Shown: positions 42,536-51,964 of the stretch, one piece after another
Position numbering within the stretch: position 1 is the stretch's first letter
Layout: the number at the start of each line of letters is the position of its first letter
Assembly (NCBI RefSeq): GCF_019968605.1
Contig: NZ_CP082966.1
Span: forward strand, 186,001-250,000
Origin: Polaribacter litorisediminis
GTDB taxonomy: Bacteria; Bacteroidota; Bacteroidia; Flavobacteriales; Flavobacteriaceae
Direction of reading: 5' to 3'
Length of the DNA stretch: 64,000 nt
Program-made: the position numbers and the translations under genes
The notes under the pieces: model-generated
What the model was told of the DNA's origin: nothing
The model's input: only the letters and a program-made list of their open reading frames with translations
Databases searched by the model: none

Positions 42536-42940
42536 TTATTTTCTTAACCTATTAATAATTTCTTCTAATACACTTACTTTCATGGGCTTTGTAATAAAAT
42601 CTGAAATTTCAGCATATTGCTTAGAACGTTCAAGATCTATCGGGTCTATAGAAGAGGTAACCATAAAAATAGTAATTTTCTTTTTGATGGCTTTATGTAT
42701 GTTCATGTATTCATCCATAAACTGAAAACCATCCATAATTGGCATGTTAATATCTAAAAAAATAAGATCGGGCAGATTTTCGGGTATTTCTTTGTTTTTA
42801 TTTATAAACTCATAAGCTTCTTCGCCATCAGCAAATGTTATAACATTATCTGCTAATTTCTTTTTATTCAAGACTCCTTGCATAAAGAATTTATAAACCC
42901 CGTCGTCGTCTATAAAACAGATGCTATATTTTTGTTGCAT
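42536..42940 (-). CDS. Single-domain response regulator (receiver only)
   Basis: A 134-residue CheY-like receiver: acidic pocket D11/D12, phospho-acceptor D63 in LIFLDINMPIMDG, switch Thr/Ser near 95 (FMVTSSID) and conserved Lys in ITKPMKV. There is no output domain, so it acts by protein contact or as a phosphate relay. It begins 10 bp after the PAS-histidine kinase ends, on the same strand, and is its obvious partner. This receiver subtype usually follows hybrid or PAS kinases in Bacteroidota. Confidence 0.92.
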   Translation of the reverse strand: MQQKYSICFIDDDGVYKFFMQGVLNKKKLADNVITFADGEEAYEFINKNKEIPENLPDLIFLDINMPIMDGFQFMDEYMNIHKAIKKKITIFMVTSSIDPIDLERSKQYAEISDFITKPMKVSVLEEIINRLRK

Positions 42941-42950
42941 AATTTTAATT

Positions 42951-45074
42951 TTAAAATAGTATGGTAAACGTTGTTCCTTTATCTACTTCGCTGGTGCAAG
43001 TGATTGTTCCTTTTAAAGATGTAATTTGATTTTTTAGAATATACAAACCAACACCTTTTGAGTCTTTATGTCGATGGAAAACTTTATTGAGTCCAAATAA
43101 TTTATGACCATGTCTTTTCAAATCAATGCCAAGGCCATTATCTGTAACTATTAATTGAGTTCTACCTTCTTTTATCGAAGTTTTTATTTCTATTCTTGGT
43201 GTTCTTTCTGGTGATGCGTATCGCAAAGAATTACTAATCAAATTAAAAATGATACTTTCTAAATAAGGTTCATTATATTTTATGGTATCTGTCGCAGAGA
43301 AATCTGTGTAAATTACTGCCTTTTTTTTAAGGATCTCTTCGGATATTACTTCTTCTATTTTCTTTAATATTTTACTAAAAGATAACGTTTTGGTTTCTAT
43401 TTCAGATCCTTTTTTTCCTCGTATTTTTATGGCTTCAATTAAAGTATTAAGCGTTTCAGATAAATGAGCAATTACAGTTTTGAATTTATCAAATATAAAT
43501 TTTTTCTCTTCTGGCGTATCACATAGATCATAAAACTCTAATAAAGAACTTAAATTAGCAACGGGGGCTCTTAAGTTATGTGAGGCAATTTGAGCAAAAT
43601 TTGCCAATTGTTGGTTTTGTTCTGTAACTTTTGTAATGTCTGCACCTACTGCCAAAAAAGCAACGATATCGCCATTATCATTTTTGATGGCATTCATATT
43701 AAGTTGCACATAAAAGTAACTTCCGTCTTTTCTTATATACGTCCATTCTCTGGAATCTTCTTTGCCTTCTTTTGCTAGTTTGGTAAAGATGTCAATACCA
43801 CTAATTTCTTCGTTGTATTCTATAGAAAGTTCTTTTCCTCTTTTTCTAACTTCTTCTTTATTATGAAATATGGCAGGTGTTTTTTTATTGATTAATTCTT
43901 CACTTTTATATCCTAACAACGTTTCTGCACCTTCATTAAAATAGGTAATAATACCATTTGTATCTGTTCGTATAATTGAAATGGTCACTGAATTAAAAAT
44001 AGCGCTCAACTCTTCATTTACGTTCTTTAATTTAATTTGTGCTGTTTTAACAGTATTAATATCTTGAAAAGTTCCGTACATTCTAACGCATTCGCCGTTT
44101 ACAAATTCAGGCTGACCAATGGTTCTAATCCATATTAGATTTCCTTTTCCTGTTACTATCTGTAATTCCTCGTCCCAAGAAGTGTTGTTTTTAATAGAAT
44201 TAGCCACAACCTCTTTAATTTTATCTCTGCTGTAACCTTCTCGGTAGAAATCTATTCCGGTTTCTAATTCGGGAACAAAGTCATCATCAGTATCATGAAT
44301 TTCTCTGGTTACTTTACTCCAAAAAACATTTTGATTTACTAAATCGAGTTCCCAGGTTCCAATTCGTGCTATTGAGTTTGTTCTTTCTAAAATTTCCTCA
44401 ACCGTTTTTTTATCTTCTTCTTTTTGTTTTACTTTTTTTTTGAATTTTTCTAATTCAATATTTAAAGAAGTTAGTTCCTTATTTTTTCTAAATATGGGTA
44501 AAAACATAAAGAAAATCATGCCTAAAAGTAAAAAGGATGTTAGCGTGATAAAAAAGTATTGCATTTTTTTTAGAAAGATTAATTTTCTTTCAGAAATTTG
44601 TTGATACTCATTTACGATGGCATCCATTGTTTTTAAAAACGGAGCTTCGTTACTTTTAACAGTTTCTAAAAATTGATTAAAAACAGCTTTATTTTCTGGG
44701 TTTTCTATGAATTTGTAAGAAGAATTAATAATTTTATTAAAATAAGATGTGTTTTTTTTAAAAAGAAGATCTATAGATTCATCATTATAGTTTAATCTAT
44801 TTTTTTCCTTAAGATACGTGTCGGCTTTTTTAAAACTATCGACAACCTTTTTTAAGGGTTCAATATTTTTAATAAAAGAAGGAGTGTTTTTTGCTTCATT
44901 AGCGTATAACGCCATTTTGGTAATCTGCTGGCTATACATTCTCTGTTTGCCTGCAACGTTTATCGTTTTTGCATCAGAACTTTGTATAGAAATAGCATTT
45001 TCAATGATTATTTGACCAGAAATAATGATCAAAATAAAAATAATAATTAATATTCTAAATTTGTTATTTAACAA
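42951..45074 (-). CDS. Membrane PAS-domain sensor histidine kinase with PilJ-like sensor
   Basis: A 707-residue kinase. Two membrane helices (about 5-25 and 168-192) enclose a sensor resembling the type IV pilus methyl-accepting PilJ N-terminal domain (NVAGKQRMYSQQITKMALYANEAK). A coiled coil (200-230) is followed by two PAS/PAC modules (about 235-350 and 355-480, second with TNGIITYFNEGAETLLGY). The HisKA motif ASHNLRAPVANLSSLL carries the phospho-acceptor His near 500. The ATPase domain has NLISNSLRYAS, DNGLGIDL and GVGLYILKNQI. It pairs with the receiver gene downstream. Signal specificity is unknown. Confidence 0.9.
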   Translation of the reverse strand: MLNNKFRILIIIFILIIISGQIIIENAISIQSSDAKTINVAGKQRMYSQQITKMALYANEAKNTPSFIKNIEPLKKVVDSFKKADTYLKEKNRLNYNDESIDLLFKKNTSYFNKIINSSYKFIENPENKAVFNQFLETVKSNEAPFLKTMDAIVNEYQQISERKLIFLKKMQYFFITLTSFLLLGMIFFMFLPIFRKNKELTSLNIELEKFKKKVKQKEEDKKTVEEILERTNSIARIGTWELDLVNQNVFWSKVTREIHDTDDDFVPELETGIDFYREGYSRDKIKEVVANSIKNNTSWDEELQIVTGKGNLIWIRTIGQPEFVNGECVRMYGTFQDINTVKTAQIKLKNVNEELSAIFNSVTISIIRTDTNGIITYFNEGAETLLGYKSEELINKKTPAIFHNKEEVRKRGKELSIEYNEEISGIDIFTKLAKEGKEDSREWTYIRKDGSYFYVQLNMNAIKNDNGDIVAFLAVGADITKVTEQNQQLANFAQIASHNLRAPVANLSSLLEFYDLCDTPEEKKFIFDKFKTVIAHLSETLNTLIEAIKIRGKKGSEIETKTLSFSKILKKIEEVISEEILKKKAVIYTDFSATDTIKYNEPYLESIIFNLISNSLRYASPERTPRIEIKTSIKEGRTQLIVTDNGLGIDLKRHGHKLFGLNKVFHRHKDSKGVGLYILKNQITSLKGTITCTSEVDKGTTFTILF

Positions 45075-45384
45075 TATTAGGGGGTTGGAGTTAAACTAAA
45101 ATTATAATTTTCGCTACTATATACTCGTTGCCGATTCTAAAAAAACAGAGAGTATGTAAATGTAAATCTATTTTAAACGAATAACAATTTTTTTTATTAA
45201 AAAATAGTGATTGCCTACTGATGTAAGAGAAAGAAAAACAGCACCAATGCAAGGAGACTTCGTTATTTTTTAGGTGACCCTTTTTAAGGTATTTAGAGCA
45301 ATGTTTTTGATTGTATAACGTATAGAGTTTGTTCTTTGCTTTGTTTTTTAAATTCATAATCGAACCAAATAATTTCAGAAACTA
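45075..45384. other. Intergenic region between divergent kinase and MazG-like operon
   Basis: No supportable gene; an 88-codon minus-strand frame at 45091-45357 is Cys/Phe-rich and unconvincing. The stretch is AT-rich with T-runs. Confidence 0.5.
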
Positions 45385-45392
45385 TATCTTTG
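45385..45392 (+). promoter_or_regulatory. Promoter -7 element of the MazG-like operon
   Basis: TATCTTTG, a perfect TAnnTTTG. The predicted transcription start falls around 45399, which excludes an ATG at 45403 as a practical start and supports the one at 45430. Confidence 0.5.
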
Positions 45393-45429
45393 AATTTTTT
45401 AAATGCTACAATCTTTTAATACAGTAAAA

Positions 45430-45756
45430 ATGAACATAGAAAATGCACAACAGCAAGTAGATGATTGGATTAAAAATCATGGAGTTCGGTACTTTAATGA
45501 GTTGACCAATATGGCGCAATTAACCGAAGAGGTTGGTGAAGTTGCCCGAATTATAGCAAGACGTTATGGTGAGCAAAGCGAAAAAGAATCGGATAAAAAT
45601 AAAGACTTAGGAGAAGAATTAGCAGATGTACTATTTGTTGTTTTGTGTTTGGCAAACCAAACGGGAATTAATTTGCAAGATGCTTTTGAAAAAAAATTAG
45701 ATCTTAAAACAAAACGCGATCATGAGCGTCATCATAACAACCAAAAATTAAAATAA
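45430..45756 (+). CDS. MazG-like nucleotide pyrophosphohydrolase
   Basis: A 108-residue all-alpha NTP pyrophosphatase. The metal-binding motif EEVGEVARIIARR then DLGEELADVLFVV gives EExxE...ExxD. Such single-domain MazG/dCTPase-like enzymes hydrolyse non-canonical NTPs to NMP and pyrophosphate. The start at 45430 is chosen because an ATG 9 codons earlier would leave almost no leader after the -7 element. Its stop overlaps the ATG of the next gene (TAATG), coupling them. Confidence 0.88.
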   Translation: MNIENAQQQVDDWIKNHGVRYFNELTNMAQLTEEVGEVARIIARRYGEQSEKESDKNKDLGEELADVLFVVLCLANQTGINLQDAFEKKLDLKTKRDHERHHNNQKLK

Positions 45757-46037
45757 TGAGTTTTATTAAGAATTTTATAAAAGGCGCAAAAATTGTTTTT
45801 TCCAAAATGCAAACTAAAGAATTTTGGGTAAGTTTTCTAAAAGTAGCGCTTCCTTTTTTTGTTGTGGTTACTTTAATTTCATTATTTTTAAATAGCTGGC
45901 GAGATATTTTTGAAGGTGATTTTGCAGCGGTTTCAGAATTAAATTTTAAAGGAGATCAATGGAAATCCTTTTGGGGAATAAAAATATTTATTAGCGTTTT
46001 TTATGGGTTATATATGACTATTAAAAATATAAAGTGA
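45756..46037 (+). CDS. Small two-helix membrane protein of unknown function
   Basis: A 93-residue protein with a basic N-terminus, a first membrane helix at about 27-50 (VSFLKVALPFFVVVTLISLFL), a polar loop near 51-68 and a second helix near 70-90. I do not recognise a family. Its start overlaps the MazG-like stop and its end overlaps the next gene by 4 bp (ATGA), so the three genes form a tight operon. Confidence 0.75.
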   Translation: MSFIKNFIKGAKIVFSKMQTKEFWVSFLKVALPFFVVVTLISLFLNSWRDIFEGDFAAVSELNFKGDQWKSFWGIKIFISVFYGLYMTIKNIK

Positions 46038-46312
46038 TGAGCCTAAAAAATATAAATGATCAGTTGAATAAAAATGTAAATGAAGAAACTGAGTTGATAA
46101 ACTCTTTATCTTTAGGTAAATATTTATTGATATACATTCCTGTTCTTTTTGCAATGTTTGCTTTTGGTCAATTTATAGCCAGTTTCTTTTTGGATTTTGA
46201 ATTTGATTGGCGAATGATTTTATTTCAAGCTGTGAGTTTTTCTGTCTTTTTTAGAGTTTTTCATAAAGTTCGAAAAGCAATCCACAAGAATTGGAAAAAT
46301 AAACACAATTAA
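46034..46312 (+). CDS. Small two-helix membrane protein of unknown function
   Basis: A 92-residue protein with a polar N-terminal part (about 1-28), a first membrane helix near 29-52 (YLLIYIPVLFAMFAFGQFIASFF) and a second near 58-75, then a basic tail KAIHKNWKNKHN. No family recognised. It is the last gene of the operon begun by the MazG-like gene and is followed directly by a terminator; it may form a complex with the preceding small protein. Confidence 0.72.
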   Translation: MMSLKNINDQLNKNVNEETELINSLSLGKYLLIYIPVLFAMFAFGQFIASFFLDFEFDWRMILFQAVSFSVFFRVFHKVRKAIHKNWKNKHN

Positions 46313-46340
46313 AAAAAGCGACTCAAAAGTCGCTTTTTTT
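46311..46340. terminator. Terminator between convergent operons
   Basis: A stem AGCGACT (46317-46323) paired with AGTCGCT, with a CAAA loop, A-run before and T-run after; it can serve both directions. Confidence 0.85.
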
Positions 46341-46359
46341 ATGATTTAAAAGATATTGA

Positions 46360-49300
46360 TTAGTCCAATTGAATCAAATCAATAGTACTTTCTTTTACTT
46401 TTTGATTTAATTCTTTTACGCCGTTATCAAAAAGTGCGTATAATTTCTTTAATTCGATGTCTATTTCTTTGGTTATTTCTCTTTTAAAATCAATGGCTTG
46501 TTGTGTTGGAGCATAATTTCCAATTCTTGTTAACGAATTTAAATGCGCTAATTTGTTGTTTAGTCTAATAGGATAATTTAAAGGATCTTGCCCGCTTTTA
46601 GATTTTGTTTGATATAAAGTTTCTTCGATTTTCGTCATATCTTTTACTAAATTAGAAGCTACATCTAACAAGGCTTTATGCTTCTCTTTATCTTTGATAG
46701 CTTTCTTTAAAACACCAACTTGAGCTCTCACTTTTTTCACATTTTTCAATGCTTTGTGTATTTCAGTCATCTTTTTATTGATGTCGTTAATAAAATCAAA
46801 CTGAGCTTTCATTTCATTTTCCGATACTTCAGAAACAGGATTGTTGATAATTCTAAAAGTTTGAGTTTGTTTTGCATCATTTACAGCTAACTCTACTTTA
46901 TAATTACCAGGTAATGCCATCGGTCCGCTTAAAGAAGCCCACCATAAAATCATTCCTTTTACAGATTCTGCTCCAGGATACATCATATTCCAATTAAAAA
47001 TATTGTTTCCATCCTCGATTTTCAGAGTTTCTTCTTTGTTTTCTTTATTGGGTTTTGTCGAATATTTTTTAATCAAATTATTGTTTGCGTCATAAAAAGA
47101 GAGTGTAATCGTATCTTTCTTGTTTGCTGTTTTGATAAAATAATTGACAGCAACACCACCTGCATGATTGGTTCCTGCAGTTCTAGAAGTTCTTCCGTTT
47201 CCGCCAGATAGATTATAGGCATCTTTTGGCTTGTATAAAACGACCTCTTGTTTTAAAATGTTGGCGTTTAATTGATGCAACGGAGTTAAATCGTCAATAA
47301 TCCATAGGGAACGACCTTGCGTTGCGGCAATTAAGTTATCATCTTTAATGGTTAAATCTGTAATCGGAACAATCGGTAGATTTTGTTGGAAAGTTTGCCA
47401 GTTTTTTCCATCATCAAAAGAAATATACATCCCTCTCTCGGTTCCGGCATATAACAAACCTTTTCTTTTAGGATCAGCTCTTAAGGCTCTTGTAAAATCT
47501 TCATTTCCAATGCCGTTCACTAGTAGTTCCCAAGATTTTCCATAGTTTTCAGTTTTGTAGATGTACGGTGCATAATCGCCAGACTTATATTTTGTTCCTA
47601 CAATGTAAGCACCACCTTTGGTAAAAGGATCCACTTCAATACAGTTAATCATCATCCATTCTGGCATTTTTTTAGGAGTGATATTGTCCCAAGTTTCACC
47701 ATTATTTTTGCTGATGTGTACCAAGCCATCATCAGAACCTGTATAAATTAAACCAGGTTCAAAAGCCGATTCTGTGGCAGCAAAAATAGTTCCGTAATAC
47801 TCAACACCTGTATTATCCTGAGTGATGGGTCCACCAGAAGATTTTAAAGTTTCAGGATCGTTTCTTGTTAAATCAGGACTGATTAACTTCCAGGTTTGCC
47901 CCTCATCTTCGGTCGTATGCAAGTGGTTAGAAGCCGCATATAATTTCTTCTTATTGTTGGGTGAAAAGAAAATAGGAAAATTCCACTGAAAACGATATTT
48001 AAAATCTTCAGCGCCATGTCCCATTGGGTCATCTGGCCAAACATTAATAGCTCTTGTTTCATTTGTTTTATGATTAACTCTCGTTAACAAACCACCATAA
48101 CTACCACCATATACAATATCATCATTTAAAGGGTCTACAGCAATATGGGCACTTTCTCCACCAGCAGTAGATTCCCAATCAGACTCCGTGATAAATCTCC
48201 CTGAAGTTCTATGAGAAATTCGCACGGTTGAATTATCCTGCTGTGCAGCTAAAATTCTATACGGAAAATGATTGTCTGTTGTGACTCTGTAAAATTGTGA
48301 AGTTGGCTGATTCATATAAGTACTCCAATTTTCGCCAGCATCAAAAGAAATTTGAGCGCCACCATCATCACCAATAATCATTCTTTGGTTATCTTCTGGT
48401 GCAATCCATAAATCATGATGATCTCCATGCGGCGCATTGTAGGTTGAGTATGTTTTTCCGCCATCGGTAGATTTATGATAACGTACATTTAAAACATATA
48501 AAATATCTTCATCTTGTGTATCTGCATATAAACGTGTGTAATACCAAGCTCTTTGGCGTAATTTACGTTCAGCATTGATCAATTTCCAGGTTTTACCAGC
48601 ATCCGTAGATTTATAGATACCTCCTTTTTCGTTTTCAATTAAAGCCCAAACGATATCAGAATTTACTGGCGAAACAGTAACGCCACTAATCCCCCAAATT
48701 CCGCTTGGCAACCCTTTGTGAGTAGATATATTTGACCAAGTTTCACCTTCATCTGTACTTTTCCACATCGCAGAACCTTTTCCGCCAGAAGACAAACTAT
48801 ACGGAGTTCTTCTTACATCCCAAGTAGTGGCATATAAAATTCTTGGATTATTAGGGTCGATGATTAAATCGACAACGCCAGAATTTTCATCAGAAAACAA
48901 TACTTTTTTCCAATTTTCGCCACCATCAACAGATTTATAAACGCCTCTTTCTTGGGTGGGTTTGTATAAATCGCCCATGACGCCTGCAAAAACGATGTCT
49001 GAATTTTTTGGATGAATTCTCATTCTTGGAATATGCCTAGAGTTTTTTAAACCCATATGTTTCCATGTTTTTCCTGCATTTTCAGATTTCCAAATTCCAT
49101 CACCAGAAGAAACATTTCCACGAACAGTTTTTTCTCCCATTCCAACATAGATTACATTGTTATCAGATTCAGAAACTGCGACAGCGCCTACAGAACCGCC
49201 AAAAAATCCGTCAGAAATATTTTGCCAAGTATTACCAGCATCCGTAGTTTTCCATACACCACCGCCAGTAGAACCCATATAAAAAAGGTTTGCTTTGCCA

Positions 49301-49467
49301 GAAACTCCAGTAACTGCGGCGCTTCTTCCCCCTCTAAAAGGACCAATATTTCGCCATTTTATGGCACTAAAATATTCGTCAGAAACTTGGGTAGCTTTTT
49401 TTTGTGCATTAACTTTGACGTTTGCAGATAAAAAAATACAAATCGTCAGAAAAAGAATTTTTTTCAT
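46360..49467 (-). CDS. Exported BNR/sortilin-like repeat protein (annotated in relatives as glycosyl hydrolase)
   Basis: A 1035-residue protein with a signal peptide (cleavage near 21, VNAQ). The first about 680 residues are beta-propeller repeats carrying many Asp-box motifs S/T-x-D-x-G-x-T-W (TTDAGNTW, SENAGKTW, SVDGGENW, STDEGETW, STDAGKTW, STDGGKTY and more), the VPS10/sortilin type fold. A linker beta-domain (about 720-860) and a helical C-terminus (about 870-1035) follow. Such proteins are often called WD40/YVTN or glycosyl hydrolases, but no catalytic residues can be assigned here. It lies alone on the minus strand. Confidence 0.82.
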   Translation of the reverse strand: MKKILFLTICIFLSANVKVNAQKKATQVSDEYFSAIKWRNIGPFRGGRSAAVTGVSGKANLFYMGSTGGGVWKTTDAGNTWQNISDGFFGGSVGAVAVSESDNNVIYVGMGEKTVRGNVSSGDGIWKSENAGKTWKHMGLKNSRHIPRMRIHPKNSDIVFAGVMGDLYKPTQERGVYKSVDGGENWKKVLFSDENSGVVDLIIDPNNPRILYATTWDVRRTPYSLSSGGKGSAMWKSTDEGETWSNISTHKGLPSGIWGISGVTVSPVNSDIVWALIENEKGGIYKSTDAGKTWKLINAERKLRQRAWYYTRLYADTQDEDILYVLNVRYHKSTDGGKTYSTYNAPHGDHHDLWIAPEDNQRMIIGDDGGAQISFDAGENWSTYMNQPTSQFYRVTTDNHFPYRILAAQQDNSTVRISHRTSGRFITESDWESTAGGESAHIAVDPLNDDIVYGGSYGGLLTRVNHKTNETRAINVWPDDPMGHGAEDFKYRFQWNFPIFFSPNNKKKLYAASNHLHTTEDEGQTWKLISPDLTRNDPETLKSSGGPITQDNTGVEYYGTIFAATESAFEPGLIYTGSDDGLVHISKNNGETWDNITPKKMPEWMMINCIEVDPFTKGGAYIVGTKYKSGDYAPYIYKTENYGKSWELLVNGIGNEDFTRALRADPKRKGLLYAGTERGMYISFDDGKNWQTFQQNLPIVPITDLTIKDDNLIAATQGRSLWIIDDLTPLHQLNANILKQEVVLYKPKDAYNLSGGNGRTSRTAGTNHAGGVAVNYFIKTANKKDTITLSFYDANNNLIKKYSTKPNKENKEETLKIEDGNNIFNWNMMYPGAESVKGMILWWASLSGPMALPGNYKVELAVNDAKQTQTFRIINNPVSEVSENEMKAQFDFINDINKKMTEIHKALKNVKKVRAQVGVLKKAIKDKEKHKALLDVASNLVKDMTKIEETLYQTKSKSGQDPLNYPIRLNNKLAHLNSLTRIGNYAPTQQAIDFKREITKEIDIELKKLYALFDNGVKELNQKVKESTIDLIQLD

Positions 49468-49523
49468 GTTGGTTATTTATTGAGTTTGGGTGTTAAAAAT
49501 AAGAATTAAAATTAGTTTTTAGA

Positions 49524-50759
49524 ATGGACATATTGTTAAATGTTTTAGAGGATAAAAAAATAAAAGAAGAAATTACAATTTCTGGTTCTAAAAGTGAATC
49601 GAATCGATTACTGATTTTACAAAAATTATTTCCAGAAATTTCGATTGAAAATTTATCAGATTCTGATGATTCCATTCATATGCAGCATGCACTTTCTACA
49701 AATAATGAAACCGTAGATATTGGTCATGCAGGAACTGCGATGCGTTTTTTAACTTCTTATTTTGCTGCGAATGAGGGTAGAGAAACTGTTTTAACGGGTT
49801 CTGAAAGAATGCAAAATAGGCCGATTGAAATTTTAGTGAATGCACTGAATACCTTAGGCGCAGAAATATCCTACGAGGAAAAAATTGGATATCCGCCGAT
49901 AAGAATTAAAGGGAAAAAAATAACAAAAGACAAAGTTCAAGTACAAGGGAATGTAAGTAGTCAATATATTTCTTCGTTACTATTAATGGCATCGAAGTTA
50001 GAAAACGGATTAGAAATTGAACTTTTAGGTGCAATTACTTCGATTCCTTATATTAAGATGACATTGAGTTTATTAACCCAACTCGGAATCGAAAATAAAT
50101 TTGAAGGAAATTTTATTCAGGTATATCCGAAGAAAGAAATCGAAAAACAAACGGTTGTGGTAGAATCGGATTGGAGTTCTGCAAGTTATTTTTATTCGAT
50201 CATAGCATTATCAGAAATTGGTTCTAAAATTCAATTATCAGCGTATAAAAAAGAAAGTTTGCAGGGCGATTCTTGTTTGATAGAAATTTACAAACATTTT
50301 GGCGTGGAAACTACTTTTGGTGAATATTTTATCACCTTAAAAAAGAAAAAAAACAGTAGCAAAGAGGTTTTAGCAATCGATTTAAAAAATGCTCCAGATA
50401 TTGCACAAACGATTGCAGTTACTTGTTTTGCAGAGGGAATTGCCTGTAATTTGTTGGGTTTACATACTTTAAAAATAAAAGAAACAGATCGTTTACTGGC
50501 GCTGCATGACGAATTATCTAAATTGGGCGCTAATATTTCGGTTACTGATGATAGTTTACATTTAGAAAAATCATCAAAAATAAAAGAAAATATTGCCATC
50601 AAAACCTACAATGATCATAGAATGGCAATGGCTTTTGCACCTTTGGCTTTAAAGGTTCCTATTCAAATTTTAAATGCCGAGGTAGTGACCAAATCATATC
50701 AGAATTTTTGGAATGATATGCAACAAATAGGAATTAATATTACTGATTATCAAAGATAA
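49524..50759 (+). CDS. aroA: 3-phosphoshikimate 1-carboxyvinyltransferase (EPSP synthase)
   Basis: A 411-residue shikimate-pathway enzyme joining phosphoenolpyruvate to shikimate 3-phosphate. Recognised by SGSKSESNRLLIL near 20 (phosphate-binding Lys, Ser, Arg), the GHAGTAMRFLTSYFA motif near 72-86 and the DHRMAMAFAPLALK segment near 365. The active-site Lys/Glu/Arg (KIKETDRLLAL near 314) is present. It has the glycine-alanine motif GTAMR normal for this group. Its upstream 56 bp shows no clear promoter. Confidence 0.95.
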   Translation: MDILLNVLEDKKIKEEITISGSKSESNRLLILQKLFPEISIENLSDSDDSIHMQHALSTNNETVDIGHAGTAMRFLTSYFAANEGRETVLTGSERMQNRPIEILVNALNTLGAEISYEEKIGYPPIRIKGKKITKDKVQVQGNVSSQYISSLLLMASKLENGLEIELLGAITSIPYIKMTLSLLTQLGIENKFEGNFIQVYPKKEIEKQTVVVESDWSSASYFYSIIALSEIGSKIQLSAYKKESLQGDSCLIEIYKHFGVETTFGEYFITLKKKKNSSKEVLAIDLKNAPDIAQTIAVTCFAEGIACNLLGLHTLKIKETDRLLALHDELSKLGANISVTDDSLHLEKSSKIKENIAIKTYNDHRMAMAFAPLALKVPIQILNAEVVTKSYQNFWNDMQQIGINITDYQR

Positions 50760-50795
50760 ACACTCAAACACTTGACAACGCCTATTTGCATATCG

Positions 50796-50803
50796 TATCT
50801 TTG
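50796..50803 (+). promoter_or_regulatory. Promoter -7 element of queA
   Basis: TATCTTTG, a perfect TAnnTTTG, with a TTGACA-like word starting at 50772 as -33 candidate; it ends 23 bp before the ATG. Confidence 0.5.
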
Positions 50804-50826
50804 CAACTTTCACAGCAAATATATAT

Positions 50827-51876
50827 ATGAAATTATCACAATTTGATTTTGAATTGCCAAAAGAACTGTTAGCAAAATATCCGGCAGAACATAGAGATGA
50901 GTCTCGTTTAATGGTATTGAACAGAAAAGAGCAAACGATAGAACACAAAACATTTAAAGACCTTATTAATTATTTTGAAGAAGGCGATGTAATGATGTTG
51001 AATAACACCAAGGTTTTTCCTGCCAGAATGTATGGCAATAAAGAGAAAACGGGTGCAAGAATCGAGGTTTTCTTATTGAGAGAACTAAATGCAGAAAATA
51101 GATTATGGGATGTTTTAGTAGATCCTGCAAGAAAAATTAGAATAGGAAATAAATTATTTTTTGGAGATGACGATAGTTTAGTCGCAGAAGTAATCGATAA
51201 TACCACTTCTAGAGGAAGAACTTTACGTTTTTTATACGATGGAAGTTACGAAGCTTTTAGAGAAAAATTATTAGAACTAGGAGAAACTCCTTTACCAAAA
51301 GCTATTAATAGAGAGGTGGAAGCTTCAGATGAAGAACGCTATCAAACTATTTATGCAAAACACGAAGGAGCAGTGGCAGCACCAGCTGCGGGCCTCCATT
51401 TTTCTAAACATTTATTAAAGCGTTTAGAAATTAAAGGAGTCGATTTTGCAGAGATGACTTTGCATATTGGTTTGGGAACTTTTAGTGCTGTTGAAGTTGA
51501 AGATTTGTCGAAACATAAAATGGACTCTGAACAAATTGTAATTCCTGAAGCTACAGCAGATAAAATAAACAAAGCTAAAAAGGAAAAAAGAAGAATTTGT
51601 GCGGTAGGAACTACAGTAATGAGAACTGTAGAATCTTCTGTTTCTTCAAAACAAGAGCTAAATGCTTTTGAAGGTTGGACAAATAAATTTATTTTCCCTC
51701 CTTTTGAGTTTAGTATTGCAAATGCTATGATTACAAATTTTCATGAACCAAAATCTACCTTAATGATGCAGGGAGCTGCTTTTGCCGGATATGATTTTTT
51801 AATGGAAGCGTACAAACAAGCAATTAAAGAAGGTTATAAATTCTCTACCTATGGAGATGCCATGTTAATTATATAA
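50827..51876 (+). CDS. queA: S-adenosylmethionine:tRNA ribosyltransferase-isomerase
   Basis: A 349-residue enzyme of queuosine synthesis that transfers ribose from SAM to preQ1 on tRNA. Conserved opening [31 protein letters not shown], the tRNA/SAM site motifs [15 protein letters not shown] near 178 and [16 protein letters not shown] near 212, and the C-terminal [21 protein letters not shown] are all present. It ends with a hairpin terminator followed by the promoter of rlmN. Confidence 0.94.
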   Translation: MKLSQFDFELPKELLAKYPAEHRDESRLMVLNRKEQTIEHKTFKDLINYFEEGDVMMLNNTKVFPARMYGNKEKTGARIEVFLLRELNAENRLWDVLVDPARKIRIGNKLFFGDDDSLVAEVIDNTTSRGRTLRFLYDGSYEAFREKLLELGETPLPKAINREVEASDEERYQTIYAKHEGAVAAPAAGLHFSKHLLKRLEIKGVDFAEMTLHIGLGTFSAVEVEDLSKHKMDSEQIVIPEATADKINKAKKEKRRICAVGTTVMRTVESSVSSKQELNAFEGWTNKFIFPPFEFSIANAMITNFHEPKSTLMMQGAAFAGYDFLMEAYKQAIKEGYKFSTYGDAMLII

Positions 51877-51902
51877 TTACAAACTATTTATACAATCATG
51901 AG

Positions 51903-51950
51903 CCTCACTAGTATGTACTGAACTAAATTCAGTATTACGGTGAGGTTTTG
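51903..51950 (+). terminator. Two-level hairpin terminator after queA
   Basis: An outer stem CCTCAC/GTGAGG (51903-51908, 51940-51945) encloses an inner perfect stem TACTGAA/TTCAGTA (51916-51922, 51928-51934), followed by TTTTG. It sits directly in front of the next promoter. Confidence 0.65.
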
Positions 51951-51958
51951 TACTTTTG
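51951..51958 (+). promoter_or_regulatory. Promoter -7 element of rlmN
   Basis: TACTTTTG, a perfect TAnnTTTG, ends 6 bases before the rlmN ATG at 51965; the mRNA would be leaderless or nearly so. Confidence 0.5.
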
Positions 51959-51964
51959 CAAACA

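Noticed and set aside
45091..45357. 88-codon open frame on the minus strand upstream of the PAS kinase
   Set aside because: Cys/Phe/Lys-rich composition, no signal or domain, no nearby TAnnTTTG, and it occupies the promoter region of two divergent operons.
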